Source of the DNA: Bradyrhizobium stylosanthis
GTDB taxonomy: Bacteria; Pseudomonadota; Alphaproteobacteria; Rhizobiales; Xanthobacteraceae
Length of the DNA stretch: 64,000 nt
Assembly: GCF_001641335.1 (NCBI RefSeq)
Contig: NZ_LVEM01000005.1
Span: forward strand, 434,001-498,000
Reading direction: 5' to 3'
The translations under genes were made by a program, and so were the position numbers. Numbering within the stretch: the first letter of the stretch is position 1; every line of letters starts with the position of its first letter. Shown one piece after another: positions 52,669 through 61,461 of this stretch. A model generated the notes under the pieces. It was given only the letters and a program-made list of their open reading frames with translations. It was not told where the DNA came from and ran no database searches.

Positions 52669-53529
52669 ATGCGACTCCTGAGCTATCTCCTGGACGGCGA
52701 GGCGCGCTATGGCGCGGCCGTGGACGGCGGCGTGGTCGATCTGACCCGGCGTATCGGCCGCGACTATTCGGACGTGAAGGCGCTGATCGCGGCCAATGCG
52801 CTCGCCGACGCGCAGGAAGCCGTCGCCGGACAGAAGCCGGACCATGCGCTGGACAAGCTCGTCCTGCTGCCGCCGGTGCTGGCGCCGGAAAAGCTCTGGT
52901 GCATCGGCGTCAACTACGCCGAGCGCAACGCCGAATACAAGGACAACTCGGACCTGCCCAAATATCCGAGCCTGTTCGTCCGCAGCATGTCCTCGATGAC
53001 GGGCTCCGGCCAGACGCTGGAAAAACCTCACGTGTCCGAGCAGCTCGACTATGAAGGCGAACTCGTCATCGTGATCGGGCAGGGCGGCCGGCACATCAAG
53101 CGCGAGCAGGCGTGGTCGCATATCTTCGGCATGACGCTGTGCAACGAGGGCACGATCCGCGACTGGCTGCGCCACGGCAAGTTCAACGTCACGCAGGGCA
53201 AGAATTTCGATCGCTCCGGCAGCATCGGTCCCTGGATCGTCACCGCGGAAGAGCTCGATCCGCGCGGGCCGCACGACATCATCACCCGCGTCAACGGCGA
53301 GGTGCGGCAGCAGGACACGACCGAACGGCTGATGTTCCCGTTCGACTATCTGATCTCCTATCTCTCGACTTTCGCCACGTTGAAGCCCGGCGACATGATC
53401 GTGACGGGCACGCCGACCGGGGCGGGGGTTCGCTTCGATCCGCCGCGCTGGCTGAAGGTCGGCGACGTCGTCGAGGTCGAGTCCAGCCGCATCGGCGTGC
53501 TCAGAAACACCGTCGCCGCGGAGCAGTAG
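52669..53529 (+). CDS. fumarylacetoacetate hydrolase family protein
   Basis: The 286-aa enzyme has the FAH metal site (DYEGELVIVIGQGG with acidic ligands) and typical regions KLWCIGVNYAERNAEY, SGSIGPWIVTAEELDP and TGTPTGAGVRFDP. It probably cleaves or decarboxylates an acylpyruvate or hydroxymuconate-type intermediate of ring cleavage. A GGAGGAAA site precedes the ATG. It is 3 bp upstream of the HpaH-like gene. Confidence 0.9.
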   Translation: MRLLSYLLDGEARYGAAVDGGVVDLTRRIGRDYSDVKALIAANALADAQEAVAGQKPDHALDKLVLLPPVLAPEKLWCIGVNYAERNAEYKDNSDLPKYPSLFVRSMSSMTGSGQTLEKPHVSEQLDYEGELVIVIGQGGRHIKREQAWSHIFGMTLCNEGTIRDWLRHGKFNVTQGKNFDRSGSIGPWIVTAEELDPRGPHDIITRVNGEVRQQDTTERLMFPFDYLISYLSTFATLKPGDMIVTGTPTGAGVRFDPPRWLKVGDVVEVESSRIGVLRNTVAAEQ

Positions 53530-53532
53530 ACC

Positions 53533-54336
53533 ATGCTGGACGCTGCCACGATCGAACGCCTTGCCGCGCGCCTCGACGAGGCCGAGCGCACCAAGACGCT
53601 GATCAACATGTTCACGAAGGACTATCCCGATTTCAGCATCGAGGATGCCTATGCCATCCAGCGCGCCTGGACCAGGCTCCAGCTCGGCCGCGGCCGGATC
53701 ATCAAGGGGCACAAGATCGGCCTGACCTCGAAGGCGATGCAGAACGCGGTCGGCATCAACGAGCCCGATTACGGCGTGCTGTTCGCCGACATGTTCTATG
53801 CCGACGCCCAGCCGATCCCGTTCGACCGCTTTCATGCGCCGCGCATCGAGGTCGAACTCGCCTTCGTGCTGAAGGCGCCGCTGCGCGGGCCCGGCTGCAC
53901 CATCTTCGACGTGCTCAACGCCACCGACTACGTCACGCCGGCGCTGGAGATCCTGGAGACGCGCATGCACCGCATCGACCCCGAGACGGGCAAGACGCGA
54001 AAAGTCATGGACACCATCTCGGACAACGCGGCCAATGCCGCGCTGGTGCTCGGCGGCCGGCCGATCCGCCCGATGGATGCGGATCTGCGCTGGATCGGCG
54101 CGCTTCTGTTCCGCAACGGCGAGGTCGAGGAGACCGGGCTTGCCGCCGGCGTGCTCAACCATCCGGCCAACGGCATCGCCTGGCTCGCCAACCGCCTCGC
54201 GCCGCATGACGAATATCTCGCTGCCGGCGAGGTGGTGCTGGCGGGATCGTTCACGCGTCCGGTCGACATCCGTCGCGGCGACACCTTCCATGCCGACTAC
54301 GGCGCCTTCGGCTCGGTGTCCTGCCAGTTCGTCTGA
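53533..54336 (+). CDS. 2-oxo-hept-3-ene-1,7-dioate hydratase-type enzyme (HpaH)
   Basis: The 267-aa FAH-fold hydratase is close in length and motifs to HpaH (KGHKIGLTSKAMQNAVGINE, APRIEVELAFVLKAPLRGPG, NGIAWLANRLAPHDEYLAAG). It adds water to a 2-oxo-enedioate in meta-cleavage pathways such as homoprotocatechuate breakdown. Its position after the FAH gene supports a lower aromatic pathway, but the usual hpa dioxygenase and dehydrogenase are missing. Confidence 0.88.
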   Translation: MLDAATIERLAARLDEAERTKTLINMFTKDYPDFSIEDAYAIQRAWTRLQLGRGRIIKGHKIGLTSKAMQNAVGINEPDYGVLFADMFYADAQPIPFDRFHAPRIEVELAFVLKAPLRGPGCTIFDVLNATDYVTPALEILETRMHRIDPETGKTRKVMDTISDNAANAALVLGGRPIRPMDADLRWIGALLFRNGEVEETGLAAGVLNHPANGIAWLANRLAPHDEYLAAGEVVLAGSFTRPVDIRRGDTFHADYGAFGSVSCQFV

Positions 54337-54360
54337 ACCAATAACAAGAGGAAGCGCATC

Positions 54361-54756
54361 ATGACCGGTCAATCGCGGCGCAAGAGCATCCACATCGGCG
54401 GCTTCAAGCACGTCAATCCGATTCCGAACGCCTGCCGCATCGGCAATCTCGTGATGTCCGGCGTGATCCTCGGCCGCGACCCAGCGACCAATGCGATGCC
54501 GGAGAGTCTCGACGCGCAATGCGCCAACATGTTCGCGCATATGAAGGCGACGGTGGAGGCCGCCGGCGGCACCACGGACGATATCATCAAGATGACGGTG
54601 TGGCTGAAGGACCGCACGCAGCGCGGGCCCGTCAATGTCGAGTGGCTGAAGATGTTTCCGGACGAGCATTCGCGCCCGGCGCGCCACGCGCTGCCGATGG
54701 ACAACATGGATGGCGGCGCGCTGGTGCAGTGCGACTTCACCGCCGTGATCGACTGA
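54361..54756 (+). CDS. RidA family protein
   Basis: The 131-aa YjgF/RidA-fold protein (IPNACRIGNLVMSGVILGRD, FAHMKATVEAAGGTTDDIIK, PARHALPMDNMDGGALVQCD) is of the group that hydrolyses reactive enamines or imines. In this operon it may handle an unstable keto/enamine intermediate. Good AAGAGGAA ribosome site; amidohydrolase gene follows after 12 bp. Confidence 0.88.
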   Translation: MTGQSRRKSIHIGGFKHVNPIPNACRIGNLVMSGVILGRDPATNAMPESLDAQCANMFAHMKATVEAAGGTTDDIIKMTVWLKDRTQRGPVNVEWLKMFPDEHSRPARHALPMDNMDGGALVQCDFTAVID

Positions 54757-54768
54757 GGAGTTTTGCGC

Positions 54769-55644
54769 ATGCCGACCTATCTGCCGTTCGATCCCAATCC
54801 GCGCCGCCCGAGCAAGGCGCCGCCGCCCAAGACCATCGACAGCCAGTTTCACGTGCTCGGGCCCATCGAGAAATATCCGGAGCGTCCCGGCGCCGCCTAC
54901 CGGATGCCGAGCGCGACCTGGGAAGCAGCGCTGCGCATGCACAAGACACTCGGCATCGAGCGCGGCATCATCGTGCAGACCACGACCTACGGCGCCGACC
55001 ATGCCGTCGTGCTCGACGGCCTCGCCGCGATGGGCCCGAACTATCGCGGCTGCGCCAACGCGCTGGTGTTCGCCGAAGCGAGCGACTCCTATCTGTCCAA
55101 GCTGCATGATGCCGGCGTGCGCGGCGCGCGTTTCAGCTTCCGCCAGGAGCTCGGCGCCGTGTTGTCGGATGCCGATTTCGCCCGCGCCATCGCCCGCATC
55201 CGCGAGCTCGGCTGGTACGTCAAGATCCAGCCGGAGAAGGACGGCATCGTCTCCAGCGTCGCCAAGTACGAGAACCTCGACGTGCCCGTGCTGATCGACC
55301 ACATGGCGCGTCCCTTGCCCTCGAACGGCAAGGACGATCCCAACCTGCGCAAGATGCTCGAGCTGCTCAAGAAGGGCAATTTCTGGGTCATGCTGTCGCT
55401 CGGAGAGAAGACCTCGCAGACCGGCGCGCCTTACGACGACGTGATCCCGATCGCGCGCGCCTATATCGAAGCGGCCCCCGATCGCTGCGTCTGGGCCAGC
55501 GACTGGCCGCACCCGGTCTCCGTCAAGCAGCCGCCAAATGACGCCGATCTGCTCGAGCTGATGTACCGCTATGTCGCGGATGAGGCCGAGCTGAAGAAGA
55601 TTCTGGTGAGCAATCCGGCAAAGCTGTTCGGCTATCCGGACTGA
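54769..55644 (+). CDS. amidohydrolase family protein, PDC-hydrolase-like
   Basis: The 291-aa TIM-barrel hydrolase resembles 2-pyrone-4,6-dicarboxylate hydrolases (MLSLGEKTSQ, VWASDWPHPV). The normal N-terminal metal motif D-x-H-x-H reads DSQFH here, so the first His is a Gln. I chose the ATG at 54769 with GAGGAG upstream; the TTG at 54763 would add two residues. It is the final gene of the IclR-flanked operon and is followed by a strong terminator. Confidence 0.88.
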   Translation: MPTYLPFDPNPRRPSKAPPPKTIDSQFHVLGPIEKYPERPGAAYRMPSATWEAALRMHKTLGIERGIIVQTTTYGADHAVVLDGLAAMGPNYRGCANALVFAEASDSYLSKLHDAGVRGARFSFRQELGAVLSDADFARAIARIRELGWYVKIQPEKDGIVSSVAKYENLDVPVLIDHMARPLPSNGKDDPNLRKMLELLKKGNFWVMLSLGEKTSQTGAPYDDVIPIARAYIEAAPDRCVWASDWPHPVSVKQPPNDADLLELMYRYVADEAELKKILVSNPAKLFGYPD

Positions 55645-55672
55645 GCGGTTCGGCGATCACGCGCGTTCTCTT

Positions 55673-55715
55673 GTGCCGGCCTTGCGTCCGACGACGCGGC
55701 CGGCACGCTCATTTT
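55673..55715 (+). terminator. strong intrinsic terminator of catabolic operon
   Basis: A nested perfect hairpin: outer 9-bp stem GTGCCGGCC/GGCCGGCAC, inner stem GCGTC/GACGC with a CGAC loop, then TTTT at 55712-55715. It lies 28 bp after the amidohydrolase stop. Confidence 0.75.
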
Positions 55716-55873
55716 GCCGGCATCTCCGTATTAATCCCGAGGTAAGACACGCGGCGCATTCGCGGCGTAAATGAGTTCCTTAAGAAATTTGCTCTAATTC
55801 TAGGCATTCCCACCTCGTGATGGCAGCCGCCCTGTTTTTCGAGCGCGGCGCCCAACAACACCGAAGAGGCAGA

Positions 55874-57583
55874 ATGCCAGCTCTCAAGAAGCTGTTTTCC
55901 CTTCGTTCGATCGGCGCCAAGCTCGCTCTCATGACCATGGTCGCCGCCCTCTGCATGGCGCTGGTCGCCTCGACCGTGCTGTGGATCGCCCGGGGCCAGC
56001 TCGTCACCGAGCGTGTCGAGAAGGCGCATGCCGCCGTCGACATCGTCTGGAACCTCGCCGATGGCTATTACAAGGCGTACAAGGCCGGCCAGATGAGCGA
56101 GGAGGAGGCTAAGAAGCGCTTCCTCGAAGCCAATAATTACGTCTGGTACGAAGACCGCACCAACTACGCCTATATCTACGACTACGAGACCGGGCTCTGC
56201 GTCTCCAATCCCGGCATTCCGCAATTCGTCGGCAAGGACATGCGTCCGAACAAGGACGCCAACGGCATGCTGTTCGCCGTCGCGCTGATGGACATCGCCA
56301 AGAAGGGCCAGGGCACTCTGCGTTATTCGTTCCGCCGCAGTGGTAACGACGCGACGCCGCTCGACAAGGTCGCCTTCACGCGCGGCTTTGCCCCGTGGAA
56401 GCTGATGATCGGCTCGGCCGAATACATGTCGGAGGTCGACAACTCCTTCTGGTCGATGGTGCAGACCGCCTCGATGGTCATTGCGGTGCTGATGCTGATC
56501 TCGATCGCGATCGCCTGGGCCGTCGGCCGCAGCGTGGTCAAGCCTCTGACCAGCCTGAAGGAGCGCATGGCCTCGCTCAGCGAAGGCCAGCTCGATGCGC
56601 CCGTCGCACATGCCGACCGGCAGGACGAAATTGGCGAGATGGCGCGCACCGTCCAGGTGTTTCGCGATGCCATGATCGAGACCAGCCGCCTGCGCGAGGA
56701 GCAGGCCGTCGCCGAACAGCGCCAGATCGAGGCGCGCAAGGTCGACATGAGCCGGCTCGCCGATCAGTTCGAGCGCGAGGTCGGCGAGATCATCGAGCTC
56801 GTCTCGGTCGCCGCCGGGCAGCTCGAAACGTCGTCGACCACGCTGTCGAAGACCGCCGACACCGTCGCGCAGGTCTCGAACCGGGCCTCGAACGCGTCGG
56901 GCGAGGCCTCGTCTAACGTGCATTCGGTGGCCGCCGCGAGCGAGGAGCTTGCCTCCTCCATCGGCGAGATCAGCCGTCAGGTCGAGACCTCGGCGCGGAT
57001 CGCCGGCGAAGCCGTCAGCCAGGCGCAGAAGACCGATTCGCGCATCAGCGAGCTGTCGCAGGCCGCAGGCCGGATCGGTGACGTCGTCGATCTGATCCAG
57101 ACCATCGCCGGCCAGACCAACCTGCTGGCGCTCAACGCCACCATCGAGGCGGCGCGTGCGGGCGATGCCGGCCGCGGCTTTGCCGTGGTCGCGTCCGAGG
57201 TGAAGTCGCTGGCCGAGCAGACCGCGAAAGCGACCGACGAGATCGGCCAGCAGATCGCCGACATCCAGTCGGCGACGCGCGACTCGGTGACGGCGATCAA
57301 GGAGATCGGCGCCACGATCGGGCGCATCTCGGAAATCGCCGCCGCGATCTCCACCTCGGTCGAGCAGCAGGGCTCGGCGACGCAGGAGATCTCCCGCAAC
57401 GTGCAGCGCGCGGCCACGGGCACCTCGCAGGTCGAGGCCAGCATCGCCGACGTCCAGCGCGGTGCGTCCGAGACCGGCGGCGCCTCCGCGCAGGTGCAGT
57501 CCGCCGCGCAATCGCTCGCCACCGAAAGCGCACGCCTGAAGCGCGGCGTTGCCGGCTTCATGAACTCGATCCGGGCGGCGTAA
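55874..57583 (+). CDS. methyl-accepting chemotaxis protein with Cache sensor
   Basis: The 569-aa receptor has a first helix (LALMTMVAALCMALVASTVL), a periplasmic single-Cache domain (about residues 50-185, e.g. NYVWYEDRTNYAYIYDYETG), a second helix (about 195-220), HAMP (SVVKPLTSLKERMASLSEG) and the signalling tip IAGQTNLLALNATIEAARAG. The Cache pocket typically binds small organic acids or amino acids. The start ATG at 55874 follows GAAGAGGC. It is next to the aromatic operon, so it might sense its substrate, though it has its own promoter region. Confidence 0.92.
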   Translation: MPALKKLFSLRSIGAKLALMTMVAALCMALVASTVLWIARGQLVTERVEKAHAAVDIVWNLADGYYKAYKAGQMSEEEAKKRFLEANNYVWYEDRTNYAYIYDYETGLCVSNPGIPQFVGKDMRPNKDANGMLFAVALMDIAKKGQGTLRYSFRRSGNDATPLDKVAFTRGFAPWKLMIGSAEYMSEVDNSFWSMVQTASMVIAVLMLISIAIAWAVGRSVVKPLTSLKERMASLSEGQLDAPVAHADRQDEIGEMARTVQVFRDAMIETSRLREEQAVAEQRQIEARKVDMSRLADQFEREVGEIIELVSVAAGQLETSSTTLSKTADTVAQVSNRASNASGEASSNVHSVAAASEELASSIGEISRQVETSARIAGEAVSQAQKTDSRISELSQAAGRIGDVVDLIQTIAGQTNLLALNATIEAARAGDAGRGFAVVASEVKSLAEQTAKATDEIGQQIADIQSATRDSVTAIKEIGATIGRISEIAAAISTSVEQQGSATQEISRNVQRAATGTSQVEASIADVQRGASETGGASAQVQSAAQSLATESARLKRGVAGFMNSIRAA

Positions 57584-57603
57584 GCGACGCTCGGAAATAA
57601 AGC

Positions 57604-57688
57604 GTCATGGCCGGGCTTGTCCCGGCCATCCACGCCTTGCGACTCGGCACAAAGAACGTGGATGCCCGGGACAGGCCCGGGCATGACG
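57604..57688. repeat. intergenic inverted repeat, family A copy 3
   Basis: Same as at 19741, with ATGGCCGGGC first and ATGCCCGGGA second. It lies between the convergent chemoreceptor and LLM oxidoreductase genes. Confidence 0.8.
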
Positions 57689-57717
57689 ACCTTTGGTGAA
57701 GGTTCGACGTACTTCGC

Positions 57718-58725
57718 TTACACCACCGGTCGCTTCGCCAGCCGATCCCGCACCTCGGCGGCGATCTCGAACGAACGCAGCCGCGCGGCGTGGTCGTAGA
57801 TCTGTCCCGTGGTCATCAGCTCGTCTGCGCCGGTGTCCGCGATCAGCGCCCTGAGCCTCTCTTCGACCATGTCAGGCGTGCCGACCGCGGTGCAGGACAG
57901 CGACTGGCCGACCATGGACTTCTCGGCCGGCGACCACAGCGCGTCCATGTCGTCGACCGGCGGCGGCAGCGGTCCCGGCGTGCCGCGGCGCAAATTGATG
58001 AACTGCTGCTGCAGCGAGGTGAACATGCGCTGTGCCTCGGCATCGCTGTCCGCCGCGAACACGTTGACGCCGACCATCGCATAGGGCTTGTCGAGCTGCG
58101 CCGAGGGCTCGAAGCGCGCGCGGTACTCGCGCAGCGCCGGCATCATCATCTGCGGCGCGAAATGCGAGGCGAAGGCAAACGGCAGGCCGAGCATCGCGGC
58201 CAGCTGCGCGCCAAACGTGCTCGATCCCAGGATCCACAGCGGCACCTTCGTCCCCATGCCGGGCACGGCGCGGATCGCCTGGTTCGGTTGCACGTCGCCG
58301 AGCAGCGCCTGCAATTCCAGCACGTCATGCGGAAAATTCTCGGACGTGGTGGCGAGGTCGCGCCGCAGCGCCCGCGCGGTGAACTGGTCGGTGCCCGGCG
58401 CGCGGCCAAGCCCGAGATCGATCCGCCCGGGAAAGAGCGATTCCAGCGTGCCGAACTGCTCGGCGATGACCAACGGCGAATGGTTCGGCAGCATGATCCC
58501 GCCGGAGCCGACGCGGATCGTCTTCGTGCCGCCCGCGACATGGGCGATCACCACGGAGGTCGCCGCGCTCGCGATCCCCGTCATGTTGTGGTGCTCGGCC
58601 AGCCAGAACCGCTTGAAACCCCATGTCTCCGCATGCTGGGCCAGATCGAGCGAATTGCGGAACGCCTGAGCTGCGTCGCCACCCTGACGGATGGGCGCGA
58701 GGTCGAGCACGGAGAAGGGGATCAT
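57718..58725 (-). CDS. LLM class flavin-dependent oxidoreductase
   Basis: The 335-aa luciferase-like protein (FWLAEHHNMTGIASAATSV, LPNHSPLVIAEQFGTLES, RIDLGLGRAPGTDQFT) is of the group of FMN-dependent monooxygenases related to bacterial luciferase alpha chain. I chose the ATG at 58725 (MIPFSVLDLAPIR), the family start; the frame continues upstream without homology. Substrate unknown. Confidence 0.9.
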   Translation of the reverse strand: MIPFSVLDLAPIRQGGDAAQAFRNSLDLAQHAETWGFKRFWLAEHHNMTGIASAATSVVIAHVAGGTKTIRVGSGGIMLPNHSPLVIAEQFGTLESLFPGRIDLGLGRAPGTDQFTARALRRDLATTSENFPHDVLELQALLGDVQPNQAIRAVPGMGTKVPLWILGSSTFGAQLAAMLGLPFAFASHFAPQMMMPALREYRARFEPSAQLDKPYAMVGVNVFAADSDAEAQRMFTSLQQQFINLRRGTPGPLPPPVDDMDALWSPAEKSMVGQSLSCTAVGTPDMVEERLRALIADTGADELMTTGQIYDHAARLRSFEIAAEVRDRLAKRPVV

Positions 58726-58985
58726 GCGAGGTACCGGTGAGGAGCGCAACGCGCCGGGGCTGCGTATGTAATGACGTCCGGCCCGAAATGTTAGCGCCGC
58801 AGTGGGGACGGGACACCGGCGCAACGATGCCATTCGAAATTGTCGTGGGTGACCAGCGAACCGCCCGGATGCTGTTTTGGCCCAGCGGGCATTCAGCGCA
58901 GGTTTGACCTACGTCAACATGCGGGACCTGGCCTCATCCTCAGTTCCGGCATTGCTTGCCTCGATGTCCTTTCGGGAGAGGTATG

Positions 58986-59162
58986 ATGGCCGATCCGACC
59001 AAGCTCTCGGTTGAGAAAGCGCTGGAAAAGATACGTCAGCGTGACGAGCCGAAATCAGAGAATTCGAACCTCGACGAAAAAACCGACGCTCTCAACGCGG
59101 AGATAAAGCGTATGCGAGCACAACGGCTCCGCCTCGAACGACAACAGGGCAAGCGTAGCTGA
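58986..59162 (+). CDS. small charged helical protein (58 aa), unknown
   Basis: The product (e.g. LSVEKALEKIRQRDEPKSEN, LNAEIKRMRAQRLRLERQQG) is strongly charged and predicted helical. A GGGAGAGG ribosome site favours the second of two adjacent ATGs (58983 and 58986). It is less GC-rich than the neighbours. No family recognised. Confidence 0.6.
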   Translation: MADPTKLSVEKALEKIRQRDEPKSENSNLDEKTDALNAEIKRMRAQRLRLERQQGKRS

Positions 59163-59355
59163 GCGCTGCCGTTCCCGGCGGTTGGACAAGGACGTATTCT
59201 GGATATTCCGCCGCCCGACTGCGGCGATGCGGCCCGCATGCCCGTTCACAACACTGTTATTGCGGCCCATGGCGCCCAAGGTCGCAACTGGGCGTTTTGC
59301 GTTTGTTGCTGTACCCTTGGCGGTGCCACTGCACGGCCCGCCCGGAGGATCTGAC

Positions 59356-59859
59356 ATGACGATTGTCGTACTCAACCGCCGCAATCTCCTCGTCGCCGGC
59401 GGGTCCGTCCTCGCAACCGGCGTCCTGGCAAGCGGCGTTCCCGGCCTGCTGTTGCCCGCCCGCGCCGACGGTCTCGCACCGACCGAAACCATGTCCGGCG
59501 GGGCGAACAATTACCGCAAGGGCGCGGCGATCGTGGACCGCATTGGCAAAGGCGGCTTCTGGATGAGCGGCACCGTCCGCCGCGCCGGCGACGGCGCGCC
59601 GCTCGCCGGGCAGCGCATCCAGATATGGGCGCACACCGTCGAAGGCCAGGAGCACGAGCCGCAGAGTCACGGCGCCACGCTCACCGACAAGGACGGCAAA
59701 TTCCGGCTCGAGATGCCGCAGATCATTCCGATCTTCGGCCAGCCGCATGGCCATCTCGCCTATGACAGCGGCGAGTTCAAGACCGTCTTCCTGCGGCCGG
59801 TGATGCGCAGCCCGAAGGACACCAGCCTCGAAGCGCATTTCGTGCTGCAGGCCGCCTGA
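59356..59859 (+). CDS. Tat-exported dioxygenase-like protein
   Basis: The 167-aa protein has a twin-arginine signal (NRRNLLVAGGSVLATGVL). Its remainder resembles the beta-sandwich of intradiol ring-cleavage dioxygenases (LAGQRIQIWAHTVEGQEHEP, GATLTDKDGKFRLEMPQI, GQPHGHLAYD). The His and acidic residues might bind iron, but the usual Tyr ligands are not obvious, so it may be a non-enzymatic relative. CGGAGGAT gives the start at 59356. A haem-type membrane gene follows after 10 bp. Confidence 0.75.
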   Translation: MTIVVLNRRNLLVAGGSVLATGVLASGVPGLLLPARADGLAPTETMSGGANNYRKGAAIVDRIGKGGFWMSGTVRRAGDGAPLAGQRIQIWAHTVEGQEHEPQSHGATLTDKDGKFRLEMPQIIPIFGQPHGHLAYDSGEFKTVFLRPVMRSPKDTSLEAHFVLQAA

Positions 59860-59869
59860 CGGATTGCAA

Positions 59870-60508
59870 ATGACGCGGTGGGCATTGGCCCGGGTGATCC
59901 TGATCTGGGCCGCTCTTGCCGTGGCCATCGGCGTGCCGATCGCGTTCGCCGCTGGAAGCGAGCAGCTCGCGTGGCGCGGTCCGGTCTACATCCTCGCCGG
60001 CTTCGCAGGCATCGTCGCGCTCGGTCTCGTGCTCATTCAGCCTCTGCTGATCGGCGGATATCTGCCGGGCTTTTCGGCCTATCGCGGCCGGAGGGCCCAT
60101 CACTGGATCGGCGGCGCGCTGGTCCTGGCGGTGGTGATCCATGTCGCCGGCCTCTGGATCACGAGCCCGCCCGACATGATCGACGCGCTGACCTACGCAT
60201 CGCCGACGCCGTTTTCGCCTTTCGGCGTGACCGCGATGTGGGCCATCTTCCTCGTCGCGCTGCTGGCGTCGCTGCGGCGACGACTGGGCCTGAGGCCGCG
60301 AACCTGGCGCTTCCTTCACATGCCGCTCGCGCTCGTCATCGTCGTCGGCAGCGTAGCCCATTGCCTGCTGATCGAGGGAACGATGGAGACGATCTCCAAG
60401 GCCGCGCTGTGCGCGCTCGTGCTCGCGGCGACCGCAAAAGCCATGATCGACCTGCAGGTGTGGCGAAAGCGCAGGGCGCTGCGCGGGGAGGGCACCGCGC
60501 GGCAATAA
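59870..60508 (+). CDS. ferric-reductase-like transmembrane protein
   Basis: The 212-aa protein has about six helices, with His residues placed in helices as in YedZ/ferric-reductase-like haem proteins (HHWIGGALVLAVVIHVAGLW, FLHMPLALVIVVGSVAHCLL). It probably carries electrons across the inner membrane to the Tat-exported partner encoded just upstream. I chose the ATG at 59870 over a TTG at 59864. Confidence 0.78.
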   Translation: MTRWALARVILIWAALAVAIGVPIAFAAGSEQLAWRGPVYILAGFAGIVALGLVLIQPLLIGGYLPGFSAYRGRRAHHWIGGALVLAVVIHVAGLWITSPPDMIDALTYASPTPFSPFGVTAMWAIFLVALLASLRRRLGLRPRTWRFLHMPLALVIVVGSVAHCLLIEGTMETISKAALCALVLAATAKAMIDLQVWRKRRALRGEGTARQ

Positions 60509-60605
60509 GCCGGACGAACCGGGCCCATCGTACACTTCCCCGGTCCCGTCCTTTGTGTGCAGAATGGCGCGCGCGAGGGATCGTCATCGGGTGGGGGATC
60601 TTGAA

Positions 60606-61394
60606 ATGGCAGGGCAGACCATTCATTTCGACGACGGTGCCGCCTACGAACAGATGATGGGTATCTGGAGCCGGTTCGCCGGCACCATATTCCTCGACTG
60701 GCTGGCACCGCCCGCGGGCCTGCGGTGGATCGACATCGGCTGCGGCAACGGTGCCTTCACCGAACTCCTGGTCGAGCGATGCAGCCCGGTCGAGGTCCAG
60801 GGCATCGATCCCTCCGCGGAGCAGCTCGCCTTTGCCCGGACACGGCCGTCGGCGCGAGTGGCCAGGTTTCAGCAGGGCGATGCCATGGCGCTGCCCTTCG
60901 CCGACGGCAGTTTCGACGCGGCGGTGATGGCGCTGGTTCTCGTCTTCGTTCCGGATCCCGCCAAGGGTATCAGCGAGATGGCGCGGGTCGTCGTCCCCGG
61001 CGGCACCGTCGCAACCTACATGTGGGACATGCTGGGTGGTGGCTTTCCGCTCGACCCGATCTACGACGAGATCAGGGCGATGGGCCTTGCGGCAACGCGC
61101 CCGCCGCAGATGGAGGCCTCCCGCATGGACGCGTTGCGCGAGCTCTGGCGCGGAGCAGGTCTCGAGGACGTGCAGACGCGGGAGATCACGGTGCAGCGGA
61201 CCTTTTCCGGTTTCGACGATTTCTGGTCAACCAATCTGAAGTCTCCCGCGCTTCGCCCTTCCGTTGCGGCGATGAAGCCCGCGGAAGTCGAGACACTCAT
61301 CGCGCGGGTCCGTGCGCGCCTGCCGGCGGATGCCGACGGTCGCATCACCTACAGCGCACGCGCCCATGCGATCAGGGGGCGCCGTCCCGCATAG
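60606..61394 (+). CDS. class I SAM-dependent methyltransferase
   Basis: The 262-aa enzyme has motif I IDIGCGNGAF, motif II region VQGIDPSAEQLAFAR, and FADGSFDAAVMALVLVFVPD, all typical of UbiE/type-11 methyltransferases. I chose the ATG at 60606 (MAGQTIHFDDG), with GGGGGA upstream. The substrate is unknown. Single gene. Confidence 0.88.
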   Translation: MAGQTIHFDDGAAYEQMMGIWSRFAGTIFLDWLAPPAGLRWIDIGCGNGAFTELLVERCSPVEVQGIDPSAEQLAFARTRPSARVARFQQGDAMALPFADGSFDAAVMALVLVFVPDPAKGISEMARVVVPGGTVATYMWDMLGGGFPLDPIYDEIRAMGLAATRPPQMEASRMDALRELWRGAGLEDVQTREITVQRTFSGFDDFWSTNLKSPALRPSVAAMKPAEVETLIARVRARLPADADGRITYSARAHAIRGRRPA

Positions 61395-61461
61395 CTTGCA
61401 GTGCGCGAGGCCGCTATGCGCCTTGCTTGCTGCACCGGACGATGGGGCGTAACGTCGAGCG

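Noticed and set aside
52651..55512. A 953-codon open frame on the minus strand opposite the catabolic operon
   Set aside because: It mirrors well-supported plus-strand genes with recognisable motifs. The product is dominated by His, Asp, Arg and Ala runs typical of antisense frames in GC-rich DNA, and has no family features.
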